A DNA stretch of 64,000 nucleotides, from contig JBKBIP010000026.1 in the NCBI GenBank assembly GCA_046297495.1, forward strand, positions 1-64,000. The letters run 5' to 3'. Positions 25,609-35,073 of the stretch are shown here, one piece after another (position 1 is the first letter of the stretch; each line of letters opens with the position of its first letter). The position numbers and the translations under genes were made by a program. The notes under the pieces were generated by a model. It had not been told where the DNA came from and ran no database searches. It saw only the letters and a list, made by a program, of their open reading frames with translations. The DNA comes from JBKBIP01 sp046297495. GTDB taxonomy: Bacteria > Planctomycetota > Planctomycetia > Gemmatales > Gemmataceae.

Positions 25609-26613
25609 ATGGCTCGGACTCCCCATTGGTTTTGGATTAACTGTGGTTGGCTCGTAATGCTTGGAATGGCGGGCTGTGGCTCTCGACCGCCGGAGCCGCA
25701 ACCTGTCAAACAAGCCAAACCCGTTCCCCCCGCGCCCCCCGTGCGGGAATCCGAGGTCATGACCGCCATTAAGCAGCTCGGCGGCGAGCTGGTGGAAATA
25801 CGCTCGCTCGATGGCGAACGATGGCATGGCCTGAAGTTTCGCGGCGGCCAATTCACCGACGCTTACGGGGCGTGGCTATGCCAAATGCCCCAGGTGGAAA
25901 GCCTGGATTTGTGGACGACGCGCATCACGGATGACGGCTTGACGGCGGTGGCGCGGCTTTCTCATCTCCAACGCTTATCGTTGCCCATGCGCGTTGGGGA
26001 TGCCGGGCTGAAAGCCATCGCCCACCTATCGGAGCTGCGCGAGCTGGACCTGGGATTCACTCACGTCACGGATGCCGGGATGCCGGAATTGCGCTCCTTG
26101 ACCCAGCTGCGACGGCTGAACCTGGGCTGCACGCGGATCACCGACCGGGGCTTGCGTGCGCTGGCGCCGCTGCGCGAGCTGTGCGAGCTGGACCTATCGG
26201 GTACGCGGATCACGGATGCCAGTTTGCCGGCGCTGGTCCATTTTCCCCAGCTGCGGAAACTATCTTTGCCCAGCGGTATTACCGATGCCGGCTTGAAGCA
26301 TCTGGCGGCCCTGCCCGCGCTGCGAGAATTGTACTTGTGCAGTCCCGCCGTAACCGACGCCGGATTGTCGGAGCTTGCCTCCTTACGGCAACTGCGCGTG
26401 CTCGCTCTGCGCCATAGTCAGGTCAGCGCCGAGGGCTTGCGGCAGCTGGCCAGCCTGGAACAGTTGCGGACGCTGGATGTCTGCCATACCCCAATCACCG
26501 AAGCGGACCTGCAACGGTTGCGCTCGTTCCTGCCCTATTGTCACATCATTGACGCTAACGACTGCGACTTGCCCCCAGAGGGTGTTCTTGGACCATTGGG
26601 GGAGATTCGGTAG
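25609..26613 (+). CDS. Leucine-rich-repeat lipoprotein
   Basis: 334 residues. Lipoprotein-type N-terminus (LGMAG-C) followed by a Pro-rich linker. From about residue 85 there are roughly nine 24-residue repeats with the xITDAGLxxLxxLxxLxxLxL pattern (TRITDDGLTAVARLSHLQRLSL, THVTDAGMPELRSLTQLRRLNL, TRITDRGLRALAPLRELCELDL and others), the cysteine-containing or planctomycete LRR class. Probably surface-exposed and involved in protein binding; the partner is unknown. GGAGA lies ten bases before the ATG. Confidence 0.85.
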   Translation: MARTPHWFWINCGWLVMLGMAGCGSRPPEPQPVKQAKPVPPAPPVRESEVMTAIKQLGGELVEIRSLDGERWHGLKFRGGQFTDAYGAWLCQMPQVESLDLWTTRITDDGLTAVARLSHLQRLSLPMRVGDAGLKAIAHLSELRELDLGFTHVTDAGMPELRSLTQLRRLNLGCTRITDRGLRALAPLRELCELDLSGTRITDASLPALVHFPQLRKLSLPSGITDAGLKHLAALPALRELYLCSPAVTDAGLSELASLRQLRVLALRHSQVSAEGLRQLASLEQLRTLDVCHTPITEADLQRLRSFLPYCHIIDANDCDLPPEGVLGPLGEIR

Positions 26614-26742
26614 AATGGAAGAAGTAATGAAACCGCCTTGCATTTATCGTTTCGGGCACGCTCTGGATTCTCCGCGTGAACCGATAAAACCGACGCAGGC
26701 GGAAATGGGATTCATTTTGAAGTGTTGCGGAGGTGGCCGGTT

Positions 26743-27018
26743 ATGGCTTGGGCACAAATCTTCTCCTCACGGGCGGCGTATTTCGTCATGGGGGCGGCGG
26801 CGGCGGGCACGGTATGCGCTTCGCCGGGCGTCAAGGAGGCCCTGCGCACGGCGCTGCGCAAGAGCATCAAAGGGGGCCTCCTCGTCAAACGCGAGGTGCA
26901 GACCATTTACGAGCAAGTCCGCGAGGAATTGGAAGACCTGACGGCGGAAGCCGAAGCGGAAATCGCGGCCGATACGGAAGCGGCCGGCAAGCCAGCCAAG
27001 GACCAACCGGAAGCCTAA
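26743..27018 (+). CDS. DUF5132-like small protein next to a metal P-type ATPase
   Basis: 91 residues: a hydrophobic N-terminal stretch with small residues (YFVMGAAAAGTV), then GVKEALRTALRKSIKGGLLVKREVQTIYEQVREELEDLTAEAEAEI, an amphipathic and acidic helix. GGAGGT nine bases before the ATG decides the start. It ends three bases before the P-type ATPase, so the two are one operon. Small proteins of this kind (DUF5132) are known beside heavy-metal ATPases; their role is not established. Confidence 0.65.
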   Translation: MAWAQIFSSRAAYFVMGAAAAGTVCASPGVKEALRTALRKSIKGGLLVKREVQTIYEQVREELEDLTAEAEAEIAADTEAAGKPAKDQPEA

Positions 27019-27021
27019 GCA

Positions 27022-29289
27022 ATGAATCGACCTGTTCTCCCCTCACCCCGGCTGTGGCTGCGCTCCTCGGTGCCGGGCCGACAACGTTGGGAAGCTCCCG
27101 CCTTAATGAATGCACCACGTCGGGCCGCCGCCGTGCAGCGGTTTCTGTGCCAGCAACCCGGAATGGGCGAAGTTCATGTCAATCCCGTGACGGGGCGGCT
27201 GTTGCTGTATTGTGACCGCTCTTTAGACCCCGTCGCCATCGAGCCGCTGCTCCACGCCGCGCTGGCCCAGCCACCGTTGAGCGCGGACGACTATCACGCC
27301 TGGCAGCACGAGCACGACCACGAGCATGGGTGCAAGATCGATCACTACCACGGTGACGCTTGCGGGCACGATCACGACCATGAACATGATGTCGAAACGG
27401 CCCAGCGCAACATGATCCTCGGCGGCGTCGTGTTGTTGGGGTTGTTGGTCAAGCGGCTGATCTTTGGGCCGGGACGCTTCGCCGGCAATCCGGTGTTGTT
27501 CGCCATCAGCTCGGCGGCGGCGATCATCTCCGGCTATCCGTTCATTCGCGGGGCGGTGCGTTCGGCCAGCGGCCAAAGCGGCATCACCACCGATACCTTG
27601 GTCGGTTCCGCGACTTTGGCCAGCATCGTGCTGCGCGAGAGTGTCACCGCCTTGGTGGTGATTTGGCTTTTGAATGTCGGCGAATACCTGCAAGCCCTGA
27701 CGCTGCGGCGCACCAACCGCGCCATCCGCGCCTTGCTGGAAATCAGCGACGAGGAAGTCTGGCTCGTGGTGGGAGATGTCGAGGCCCGGCGGCTGGTGAC
27801 CGAAATTCAACCCGGCGACGTGGTAGCCATCTACGCCGGCGACCGCATCCCGGTGGACGGCCAAGTCATCAAAGGCCAAGGAACCGTCAACGAAGCGCCG
27901 ATCACTGGCGAGAGTATGCCGGTCAGCCACACCCCTGGCGATACGGTCTTCGCGGGGACCATCTTGCTCAGCGGCGACCTGCGCATTCGAGTCGAAAAAG
28001 TCGGCATGGATACGGCAGTAGGCCGGCTCATTCGCCGCGTCGAGGAGGCCCAAGAGCTACGAGCGCCGATCCAGACCATTGGTGAACGCTTTTCCGAACG
28101 CTTCGTGCCAGTCTCCTTCTGTTTGGCCATCGGTGTCTTCGTGGTCACGGGGGACATCCGCCGGTCACTGACCATGCTGCTAATCGCTTGTCCCTGCGCG
28201 GCCGGCCTGGCGACTCCCACCGCCGTCAGCGCCGCCATCGGCAACGGCGCCCGCCGCGGCATTCTCATCAAAGGGGGGACTCATCTGGAGAATGCGGCCA
28301 AGGTGGACACGGTGGTTTTCGACAAGACCGGCACCTTGACCATCGGCTTGCCCGGCGTGGAACGGGTCATCGCCTTGGATGAGCGCTACACGCCGGATCA
28401 GGTGCTGGCCATCGCCGCCACCGGGGAATTGCACTCGCAACATCCGCTGGCCCTGGCCGTGGTGCGGCACGCCGAGAATCGCGAGATCGTCATTCCGCCC
28501 CACGAGGAATGCGAGGTCATCATTGGCCGAGGGATGCACGCTTTCGGCGACAATAGCCAGGTGCTGGTCGGCAATCAACGGCTGCTCGAGCAATTCGACG
28601 TGGCCATTTCCGACGAAGGGTACGACCTGTTCACGCGGCACGCCGAGGCCGGCGAAACCATGATGTACGTGGCCCATCAGGGCCGCTTGATCGGTCTCAT
28701 CGGCGTGCGCGACAAGATTCGTCCCGAAGCGGCAGTGGCCCTGAGCGAGCTGCGCCGCGCTGGCATCCGCGACTTGCTCATGTACACTGGCGACGGCGAT
28801 GAATCGGCTCGCAGCGTCGCCCACCATGTCGGCCTGACCAATTGGCAAGCGCGAATGCTTCCCGAGGAAAAGTACGAACGCATCCGCGAGCTGCGCGAGC
28901 AAGGGCATCACATGGCCATGGTCGGCGATGGCATCAACGACGCCCCGGCTTTGGCCTTGGCCGATGTGGGCATCGCCATGGGAACGGCAGGATCAGACGT
29001 GGCCATCGAAGCCGCCGACATTGCCTTGGCAGCAGACGACTTGCGCCGCGTCGCCACCACCATCCGCCTCAGCCGCCGAGCGCTGGAGATTATCCGCCAG
29101 AACTACGCCATGGCGCTCGGCGTCAACTCGGTGGGGGTGCTAGTCGGCGCCCTGGGGGCCATCAATCCCTTTATCGCCGCCATCTTGCACAACCTCAGCA
29201 CGCTGCTAGTGGTCGTCAACTCCGCGCGCTTGATCGCTTACGATCCCGACCAGAATGATCAAGCGGATGCGCGGAACAAAGTGCGTTAG
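27022..29289 (+). CDS. Heavy-metal translocating P1B-type ATPase with His-rich N-terminus
   Basis: 755 residues. N-terminal HMA-like fold without CxxC (about 30-85), then a metal-binding His/Asp run (about 92-125, HEHDHEHGCKIDHYHG and similar). Membrane and catalytic parts: TGES actuator loop, CPC transport motif (C390-P-C392, CPCAAGLATP), DKTGTLT with phosphorylated Asp434, HP (SQHPLA), GDGIND hinge. Residues around the last TM read NSVGVLVGALGAINPFIAAILHNLSTLLVVVNSARL, as in Zn/Cd/Mn-type exporters (CtpC-like). Metal identity is uncertain; His-rich ends usually point to Zn or Ni/Co. Co-transcribed with the DUF5132-like gene three bases upstream. Confidence 0.92.
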   Translation: MNRPVLPSPRLWLRSSVPGRQRWEAPALMNAPRRAAAVQRFLCQQPGMGEVHVNPVTGRLLLYCDRSLDPVAIEPLLHAALAQPPLSADDYHAWQHEHDHEHGCKIDHYHGDACGHDHDHEHDVETAQRNMILGGVVLLGLLVKRLIFGPGRFAGNPVLFAISSAAAIISGYPFIRGAVRSASGQSGITTDTLVGSATLASIVLRESVTALVVIWLLNVGEYLQALTLRRTNRAIRALLEISDEEVWLVVGDVEARRLVTEIQPGDVVAIYAGDRIPVDGQVIKGQGTVNEAPITGESMPVSHTPGDTVFAGTILLSGDLRIRVEKVGMDTAVGRLIRRVEEAQELRAPIQTIGERFSERFVPVSFCLAIGVFVVTGDIRRSLTMLLIACPCAAGLATPTAVSAAIGNGARRGILIKGGTHLENAAKVDTVVFDKTGTLTIGLPGVERVIALDERYTPDQVLAIAATGELHSQHPLALAVVRHAENREIVIPPHEECEVIIGRGMHAFGDNSQVLVGNQRLLEQFDVAISDEGYDLFTRHAEAGETMMYVAHQGRLIGLIGVRDKIRPEAAVALSELRRAGIRDLLMYTGDGDESARSVAHHVGLTNWQARMLPEEKYERIRELREQGHHMAMVGDGINDAPALALADVGIAMGTAGSDVAIEAADIALAADDLRRVATTIRLSRRALEIIRQNYAMALGVNSVGVLVGALGAINPFIAAILHNLSTLLVVVNSARLIAYDPDQNDQADARNKVR

Positions 29290-29312
29290 ATTTGTCACTG
29301 CCGTTTCCGAAC

Positions 29313-29358
29313 GATTCATCGCTTCGCGCACGGACCGCCGCGCGCGAAGCGATGAATC
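29313..29358. repeat. Dispersed hairpin repeat, 17-bp perfect arms
   Basis: GATTCATCGCTTCGCGC (29313-29329) pairs completely with 29342-29358 around a 12-base loop. It lies between the convergent ATPase and thiE stops and is the best member of a window-wide family (see 32874, 37323, 39663, 41411, 50121, 60948, 62921). Confidence 0.9.
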
Positions 29359-29375
29359 CACCCTCCCCGCGGCGT

Positions 29376-30485
29376 CTATCCCGAATATCCCAAACGCCGC
29401 GCGAACTCCGCCGCGGTTTGCCGGGGGTCGTCACTTTGACAAACGGCCTGGCTGACAGCCACGCGACAGGCACCAGCGGCGACGACGTCGGCGACGTTGT
29501 CGAGGGTCACGCCGCCAATGACGAAGGCTGGCAACGATGTGGCGGCGATGGCTTGCCGCACGAACTCCAGACCGGGGAACTCCGTGAAATCCTTGGTCGC
29601 GGAGGGAAAGGTCGGGCCGACGCCGATGTAGTCGGCGCCGTCCAGCACAGCCTGGCGCACCTGATCGAGATCATGCGTGCTGACACCGATGAGCGCATCT
29701 GAGCCGACGATGCGGCGGGCTTCCCGCACAGGCAAGTCATCCTGCCCCAAGTGAACCCCATCCGCTTGCGCCAACCGAGCCAGATCGGGCCGATCATTGA
29801 TGATGAAGAGGACGCCGGCTTGGCGCGTCCAGCGCCGCACGTTCCGGGCGCGGTCGAGCAGCTCACGGTCAGACAGATTTTTCTCACGGAGTTGAACAAT
29901 CGTGGCGCCGCCGGCCGCCGCCTCTTGAATGGTCCAATCCAGGGAAGCCGCGCAGCACGCGCCGGTCAGCAGCACATAGAGATGAGCATCCGCCAGCCGC
30001 TGCCGAGCCGCCCCGCCGAGCGTGACGGCTTTTTCCAGGGTGTAGCCGCGATAGCGCAGCTGTTCCAAGCGCAGCCCGGCCTCTGGGTAGTCCAGCTTGC
30101 AGTATTCCTCCAAACAACGCGCTGCTTCTTGCCAGCGCTTCCAGTTGGCGCGCACGACATCAGCCAGTGCTTGCCGCTGGCGCTCGCTGGCCGTGGCCAG
30201 GGACGTACCCACGTCCCCCGACGTGTCGCGTGCCGCCAGTCCCGCCGTTGCGAATAGCCCCACCTGAGCCAAAATGGCCGTCATTTCGTGGCGCAGGTCC
30301 TTGAGGGCGCCGCAGAGCGTGGCATCGTCCAGCACAAACCGGCAATAATCCTCGACCACGCGCAGCCCCTCGCGGGCACGGTTGGCGTTGGCGTCGAGGA
30401 TGCGCGCCACCGCCATGGCTTCCGGTGAGCCGCGTACATCCAACGGTTCATCCATAGGTAATGGTTCGTGCGTTTCAGGGTTCAT
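29376..30485 (-). CDS. thiE: Thiamine-phosphate synthase with N-terminal extension
   Basis: 369 residues. The C-terminal half (about 165-369) is ThiE, joining HMP-PP and thiazole phosphate: GATIVQLREKNLSDRELL, FIINDRPDLARLAQADGVHLGQDDLP, YIGVGPTFPSATK, VIGGVTLDNVADVVAAGA. The N-terminal about 150 residues are helical (ILDANANRAREGLRVVEDYCRFVLDD ... LKDLRHEMTAIL) and correspond to the extension found in planctomycete and some other ThiE proteins; its function is not established. ATG 30485 was chosen because CAGGGAGC precedes it; ATG 30455 is an alternative. Convergent with the ATPase. Confidence 0.88.
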   Translation of the reverse strand: MNPETHEPLPMDEPLDVRGSPEAMAVARILDANANRAREGLRVVEDYCRFVLDDATLCGALKDLRHEMTAILAQVGLFATAGLAARDTSGDVGTSLATASERQRQALADVVRANWKRWQEAARCLEEYCKLDYPEAGLRLEQLRYRGYTLEKAVTLGGAARQRLADAHLYVLLTGACCAASLDWTIQEAAAGGATIVQLREKNLSDRELLDRARNVRRWTRQAGVLFIINDRPDLARLAQADGVHLGQDDLPVREARRIVGSDALIGVSTHDLDQVRQAVLDGADYIGVGPTFPSATKDFTEFPGLEFVRQAIAATSLPAFVIGGVTLDNVADVVAAGACRVAVSQAVCQSDDPRQTAAEFARRLGYSG

Positions 30486-30815
30486 GGCTTGGCTCCCTGG
30501 TTGAACAAACCCGCGTTTCCGTTGCCGGTTCAACCTCTTGAGTCAAATCAGGGATATTTTCGGAAATTTGCTCTCTCCTTAGCGAAGTTTCATCATAAGC
30601 GCGCCAAGCCGTTTCATACCACCAATCTTCACGATTTCCTCTGCGTGCGGCGTGGAGAGTAGAGCGGCAAATTCCGATGAACTTCGTTAGAGCGGTGCGC
30701 CTTGGTCGAATCGTGGCCTGACACGCGGTACGTTATGCTTCCGCCGCGCCGCCGATTCGCCAGCGGCACGATGGTCAATCGCTCGCCGGTGGATAGCGTT
30801 CAAGGATGAACCAAC
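30486..30815. other. Intergenic region, thiE / TolC-like gene
   Basis: About 330 bp with no credible gene. I looked for a THI-element (CUGAGA ... ACCUGAUC) upstream of thiE and did not see one. Confidence 0.4.
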
Positions 30816-32192
30816 ATGGGCGACTTTGGGAAAAAACTGGTTGACGGCGCCATTCTCTGCGCGGGTTTGGCGGCGGTGTTTGGCGTTGTGCCTTGGACTG
30901 GCGCGCAAACGCCGGTGATGGTTGAAACGGCGCCGTCCCCCTGCCGATTCTTGACGCTGCCGGAAAGCATTTCTCTGGCCCTGGAAAATCAACCCAACTT
31001 GCGGGCGCGGCGAGCCAGTCTGGAATCAGCGAAGGCCGGCTGCCAGGGGCTGGCGCGGTTGAAAATCCCCACTTTACTACGACCCGATTTGCCGTACCGC
31101 CGTCAGCAGGCGGACTGGGGAGTGCGCATCGCTCAGGCCGCCTTGTGCCAGGAAGAAGCCCACACCACTTACGCCGTCACGCGCGCCTATCTGACCGTTC
31201 TATACACTCGTGAGCTGGAACGCATGGCGCGGGATTCCATTCGCGATCAACAGCTTCTCCATTCCGCCGTGCAACACATGGTCGATAGCGCCGTCTATCG
31301 TCATGTGAGTGAACGGGACATCGCCAAGGCACAATCGTACCTGGAACTGACCGAAAGCCGGCTGCCGCAAGCCCAAGTGAGCGTCCAGCGCGCCATCGGC
31401 GCCTGGCGGGAAGCGATTGGGCTGGGGCCGGATTGTTGCCTGGAGCCATTCGGCGACCGACTGTCAGCCCTGGATGTCCCCGTGAATTGTCAACAGATCG
31501 TCGCTTTGGCGCTGGCGCGGCGCGGCGAATTGATCCAGGCGAACGCCGCCGTCCAAATTTTCCATCTGGAAGTGCAAGCTCAGGCAGCCACGCGCGGCAA
31601 GCGCGCCTCGACCTTCGCGGCGGGGGCCGACTTGCACGCCGAGCCGCTGCCGGCGGGCAATGGCTCGCAGCTCGCGCCGCGCGTCTTGGGCGTGGAGATG
31701 CCCACGATGTTGGCCGGAGACCGTCATGCCCGCGTCGCCCGAGCCAAGGCCTTGAGCGTCCGCGCCGAGGCCGTGGCCGACAAGACTCTACAGTTGATTA
31801 CGTTGGAAGCTCAGGATGCCTACTGGCAATGGCGGCAACACGATGAGGAAATAGCACGTTTACAAAAAGCCCTGACCAGCGCGGCAGCCGTCAGCAGTCA
31901 AACGGAGAAGGATTTCAAAATCCGTGGCAGCCGGGTGACATTCGATGAAGTGATCTTGACCAAATTGCTCACCATTCAAACACGCCGCGCAATGGTTGAT
32001 AGTCGCTACCAGCTGTTGTTGGTGCTAGCGGCCTTGGAGCGCGTGACCGCTGGCGGTTTTCACGCCGGCATTTGCTCCGCCCTGGATGCCCCAGCGGATG
32101 ACCCAGACCGACCGCGTCCCGCTGATCTCAACGGCTTCGAACTCACTCCCGAAGCATCTCTGGGTTTGGACAGCGAGGCTGGGAATGAGTAA
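30816..32192 (+). CDS. TolC-family outer-membrane efflux-like protein
   Basis: 458 residues. Signal peptide (residues about 10-30), then LPESISLALENQPNLRARRASLESAKAG, the TolC/OMF entry motif, and two long helical hairpin halves. The first carries HTTYAVTRAYLTVLYTRELERMARDSIRDQ, the second LQLITLEAQDAYWQWRQHDEEIARLQKAL. The first beta-barrel half appears shortened and the C-terminus has an acidic tail of about 35 residues. It would form the outer-membrane channel of an RND or ABC efflux system, but no pump or adaptor gene is adjacent. Divergent from thiE. Confidence 0.78.
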   Translation: MGDFGKKLVDGAILCAGLAAVFGVVPWTGAQTPVMVETAPSPCRFLTLPESISLALENQPNLRARRASLESAKAGCQGLARLKIPTLLRPDLPYRRQQADWGVRIAQAALCQEEAHTTYAVTRAYLTVLYTRELERMARDSIRDQQLLHSAVQHMVDSAVYRHVSERDIAKAQSYLELTESRLPQAQVSVQRAIGAWREAIGLGPDCCLEPFGDRLSALDVPVNCQQIVALALARRGELIQANAAVQIFHLEVQAQAATRGKRASTFAAGADLHAEPLPAGNGSQLAPRVLGVEMPTMLAGDRHARVARAKALSVRAEAVADKTLQLITLEAQDAYWQWRQHDEEIARLQKALTSAAAVSSQTEKDFKIRGSRVTFDEVILTKLLTIQTRRAMVDSRYQLLLVLAALERVTAGGFHAGICSALDAPADDPDRPRPADLNGFELTPEASLGLDSEAGNE

Positions 32193-32381
32193 CCGTCCCT
32201 TTCCGATAGCGCCCTAGCCGCGTCATTCCGCCACGTAATCCAACCAGCCGATCATCATTTCATGGTCACGACTACCTCTGGTTCCGGGGTTCGCTTCGTT
32301 GCCGCGCGCCGCATGGCAACGGGGAGAATGGATCTAATTTATGCTATTATCCCGATTTCTCCCCGGAACGGTCCATCCGCT

Positions 32382-32795
32382 TCATGTATTTTGCTTCCGC
32401 TCCGCGCGTTTCGTCTTGAGGCGCAGCCAGCCGTGCCGCCACCAACCGCTGGGATGCCATTTCTTCCACAGGGCGTGAATCTCCGGCTCGGCCAGGGCGC
32501 AACCGATCCACCACGCCCCTTCGGCCAAGCCCCAGACGCCGCCGGCTAATAACGAACTTTGCCAAATCTTGAGATGAAACGCATGATGAATAAAGGGAAT
32601 GGCTGGCAACACCAGATACAGTAACCAGGAACAAATCAGCAAGCCGAACGCAATGGGACGTCGGAAAGGGATGTGCCAACGGGAATACCAATGCGGCGAC
32701 GGTGTGGCCGGCAACTCGCGGGCGACCACGGCGGATGACGACAGCGCGTGCGGGGATCGGGAATCATTCACTCTTCCAGCCTCCTGGGTTTGCAT
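32382..32795 (-). CDS. Small two-TM protein, transporter-suffix-domain-like
   Basis: 137 residues. Two hydrophobic segments (residues about 45-65, FGLLICSWLLYLVLPAIPF, and about 79-100, SLLAGGVWGLAEGAWWIGCALA) connected by a short loop and followed by a basic tail (WHPSGWWRHGWLRLKTKRAERK). The pattern RRPIAFGLLICSWLLYLVLPAIPF...WGLAEGAWWIG resembles the short transporter-suffix domain family found alone or behind transporters. ATG 32795 is in frame; an upstream ATG adds a short unrelated sequence. SD weak. Function unknown. Confidence 0.55.
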   Translation of the reverse strand: MQTQEAGRVNDSRSPHALSSSAVVARELPATPSPHWYSRWHIPFRRPIAFGLLICSWLLYLVLPAIPFIHHAFHLKIWQSSLLAGGVWGLAEGAWWIGCALAEPEIHALWKKWHPSGWWRHGWLRLKTKRAERKQNT

Positions 32796-32873
32796 GTCCA
32801 AGGTTGTCTCTATAAATTTTAGTTGTCGCTTGCGGGGATGCAATCACTTCGTTCGAGTGGACAAGCTTTCGAT

Positions 32874-32917
32874 GATTCATCAGTTCACCCTCGGCAGCGA
32901 GCGTGAACCGATGAATC
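32874..32917. repeat. Dispersed hairpin repeat with an extra right arm
   Basis: GATTCATCAGTTCAC (32874-32888) pairs with GTGAACCGATGAATC (32903-32917) with one mismatch. A second right-arm copy GTGAACCGATGAATCC follows at 32932-32947, directly before the lipoprotein gene. Confidence 0.8.
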
Positions 32918-32972
32918 CTCCGTCACTCTTGTGAACCGATGAATCCAAATGGAAGCCAGCGAAAGGTCATTC

Positions 32973-33422
32973 ATGCGACAATTCATGGGATGGATGGGGA
33001 TAATGCTATTGGCTGGGCTAAGCGGCGGTTGCGGCGGCGATACGTTCGTGCAGGTCGAGGGGCTGAAGGTCCAGACGGACCATTTTCAAATTGAACTGGG
33101 CAGTGACGCCCAGGGCAACCCGGTGCGCGTCGCCAGCGATTTGTTGGTCGGCGTTCCCCTCTATCCCGGCGCGGTGATTCAACACAGTTACTCGAATCCC
33201 AACAGCTTCCTGCTGTCCCTGAGCGCGGCGGCGACACCGGCTCAGGTCGGCGCTTACTACCAGAAAAATCTCAGTGCCAACAGCTGGTCGGTGCAAGGCT
33301 CGTTCGACGCCCGCGCCGGCGGCATCGCCTCGGCTACGCGAGACGACCGCCAGTGTCTAGTGAATATCACTCCAGCTGGCAAGAAGACGGATATTCTGCT
33401 GAGCGTGAATCGCCCGCGCTGA
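32973..33422 (+). CDS. Hypothetical lipoprotein
   Basis: 149 residues. Signal peptide with lipobox LSGG-C (residues about 10-19). The mature part has TFVQVEGLKVQTDHFQIELGSD, then VGVPLYPGAVIQHSYSNPNSFLLSLSAAATPAQVGAYYQKNLSANSWSV. The second segment resembles planctomycete and chloroflexi proteins in which a predicted difference term (PGA ... Y.F.T.D....V..FY...L...GW) occurs in a small alpha-beta domain; I cannot name the family with certainty. AAAGG precedes the ATG at 32973. Confidence 0.65.
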   Translation: MRQFMGWMGIMLLAGLSGGCGGDTFVQVEGLKVQTDHFQIELGSDAQGNPVRVASDLLVGVPLYPGAVIQHSYSNPNSFLLSLSAAATPAQVGAYYQKNLSANSWSVQGSFDARAGGIASATRDDRQCLVNITPAGKKTDILLSVNRPR

Positions 33423-33424
33423 TC

Positions 33425-33904
33425 TCACAACTCCCGCACGTAATGAATCTGCCGAGCCACTTCGACGAAGCCGAGCGCGGGGTACGCTTTTTGGCCGATG
33501 GCGTTTTGGTCTAGCGTTTCGATCTTGGCGTGCGTCAGTCCTTGGGAGCGGAAATAGTCCAAGGCATGTTCAATGAGCCGCTTGCCCAAGCCTTGGCCGC
33601 GCGCTTCGGGGATGAGCACCAAGTTGGGGATCAAGCCGATGCCTGCCTCGCGGTCGAGCCGGGTGGAAATGTAGCCCAAGATGCGTTCACCCGTGCCGGA
33701 CGGCTCCACCAAGACGAAAATCCCCTCGGCGTGAGCGGCGACGTCGGCATCGACATGACGTCCCTTGCGAAAGCGCCAATCACGGCCATTGATCACGCCG
33801 AAACGCTTCTCGATGTTTTCATCGATGCTCACCCCCTGAAACGCCTCCACGGTGATGTCGCGCAGGGTATCCAGGTCATCGGGTTGATAAAGACGGATGT
33901 GCAT
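33425..33904 (-). CDS. GNAT-family N-acetyltransferase
   Basis: 159 residues: IRLYQPDDLDTLRDITVEAFQG at the start, EGIFVLVEPSGTGERILGYISTRLDREAGIGLIPNLVLIPEARGQGLGKRLIEHALDYFRSQGL (acetyl-CoA pyrophosphate-binding R/Q-x-x-G-x-G/A motif: RGQGLG), and EVARQIHYVREL at the end. Acyl acceptor unknown. GGAG lies within the preceding DUF1571 gene's end, six bases before this start, so the two are likely co-transcribed. Confidence 0.88.
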   Translation of the reverse strand: MHIRLYQPDDLDTLRDITVEAFQGVSIDENIEKRFGVINGRDWRFRKGRHVDADVAAHAEGIFVLVEPSGTGERILGYISTRLDREAGIGLIPNLVLIPEARGQGLGKRLIEHALDYFRSQGLTHAKIETLDQNAIGQKAYPALGFVEVARQIHYVREL

Positions 33905-33910
33905 GTCGCA

Positions 33911-34741
33911 TTACTCCGCTGTCAAGGCGGCGGCGGTGAATTGTTGGTCGTCGAAGTCAGGATTCAGGCGGATGTCGCGGAAGTAATAGGCTCCGACCAG
34001 CTGGCCGTCACGGCGTTGGAGCACGGTGCCGATTTGCAGCCACGTCTCCACGTCGAAGTAGATCGTCGCCACGGTGATGTCGTCGCGGACCGGGTTCTGA
34101 AAATCGCCACGGAAGACGAAGCAGGGCCGGTCGCCGACTTCCTGAAGCCGTTGGATGCCGAGATAGCGCACGGTCAGTCCGTGAGTTTCCCGATCATATT
34201 TCCAGGAATTGAGCGTGCGCAAGGCCCCTTTCTGGAGACCGAAATCCTTGATCGTGTAGCGGCCAGATTGTTGGGCCTCCGGGCTGTCGGGGTCTTTGGC
34301 GACCACGCTCCCCACCACCAGCCGGGCGACGGCTGATTGCGGATGGGCCAGCAGCTTGCCGTGGTTTTCGCCCTCGACGTATAGCACCCGGTCGGCCAAC
34401 TGGGTGCCTTGCTGCCAGTGGAAATAGACGCTGTACGGCTGCTCGCGGAAATGAACGTGGATAATCTCCAACGGTTGCAGCTTACCGTGCCGGAATTCCC
34501 GTTTATGGAATGTCAGCGAATAGCCATGCACCTCGCGCTGGTAGCGCCGCAGAGCCTGTGCCACAAAAGCCAGCGGTTGAACGCGGGCCAACCGTTCCAT
34601 CTCCGCCATGTTGGGCAACGCGGCGTCATCGCCGGCGCCACGCTGCACCGACGCGGAATATACGGACGCAGCTTGCGGTCGCTCTTTTGGACCCGGAACC
34701 GCCAACAGGCATAGCGGTAAACACAACCATAAGCGGCGCAT
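33911..34741 (-). CDS. DUF1571 family secreted protein
   Basis: 276 residues. A signal peptide (MRRLWLCLPLCLLAVPG) and then a region of about 240 residues with the DUF1571 pattern: LTFHKREFRHGKLQPLEIIHVHFREQPYSVYFHWQQGTQLADRVLYVEGENHGKLLAHP, and TVRYLGIQRLQEVGDRPCFVFRGDFQNPVRDDITVATIYFDVETWLQIGTVL. The family is common in planctomycetes; relatives resemble the LolA/DUF1571 lipoprotein-carrier fold. A longer upstream frame was rejected because it lacks a signal. Followed by a GNAT gene six bases later. Confidence 0.82.
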   Translation of the reverse strand: MRRLWLCLPLCLLAVPGPKERPQAASVYSASVQRGAGDDAALPNMAEMERLARVQPLAFVAQALRRYQREVHGYSLTFHKREFRHGKLQPLEIIHVHFREQPYSVYFHWQQGTQLADRVLYVEGENHGKLLAHPQSAVARLVVGSVVAKDPDSPEAQQSGRYTIKDFGLQKGALRTLNSWKYDRETHGLTVRYLGIQRLQEVGDRPCFVFRGDFQNPVRDDITVATIYFDVETWLQIGTVLQRRDGQLVGAYYFRDIRLNPDFDDQQFTAAALTAE

Positions 34742-35073
34742 GGGATGGGAACCCTTACACAGGATGGATCGGCTCACATCGACTATCCGCAGCCTGCGTG
34801 AACCGCCGCATTTCCACCAACGAAAGCATATCGCACACGCCATGTAGTCTAACGCATCCAGGCAAACCGAGCAATTCAAAGCAGGTGCTGACAATAGTCA
34901 ATCCATGACCACCGTGACACTTATGGCCGCTGGGAAAGGCAGCGAGACTTTAGTGGAAAAACCGGCACTGGACGATCCATCATTGCCACGAAATGCCGAG
35001 CGTCACTACCGAGCGCCTTGACTTGCTCGGTATGATGGTTTTGGTTTTCGGAGTTCCGAACGGAGGAGAGGTC

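Noticed and set aside
30486..30815. Thiamine riboswitch upstream of thiE
   Set aside because: No CUGAGA or ACCUGAUC THI-box core seen in the leader.
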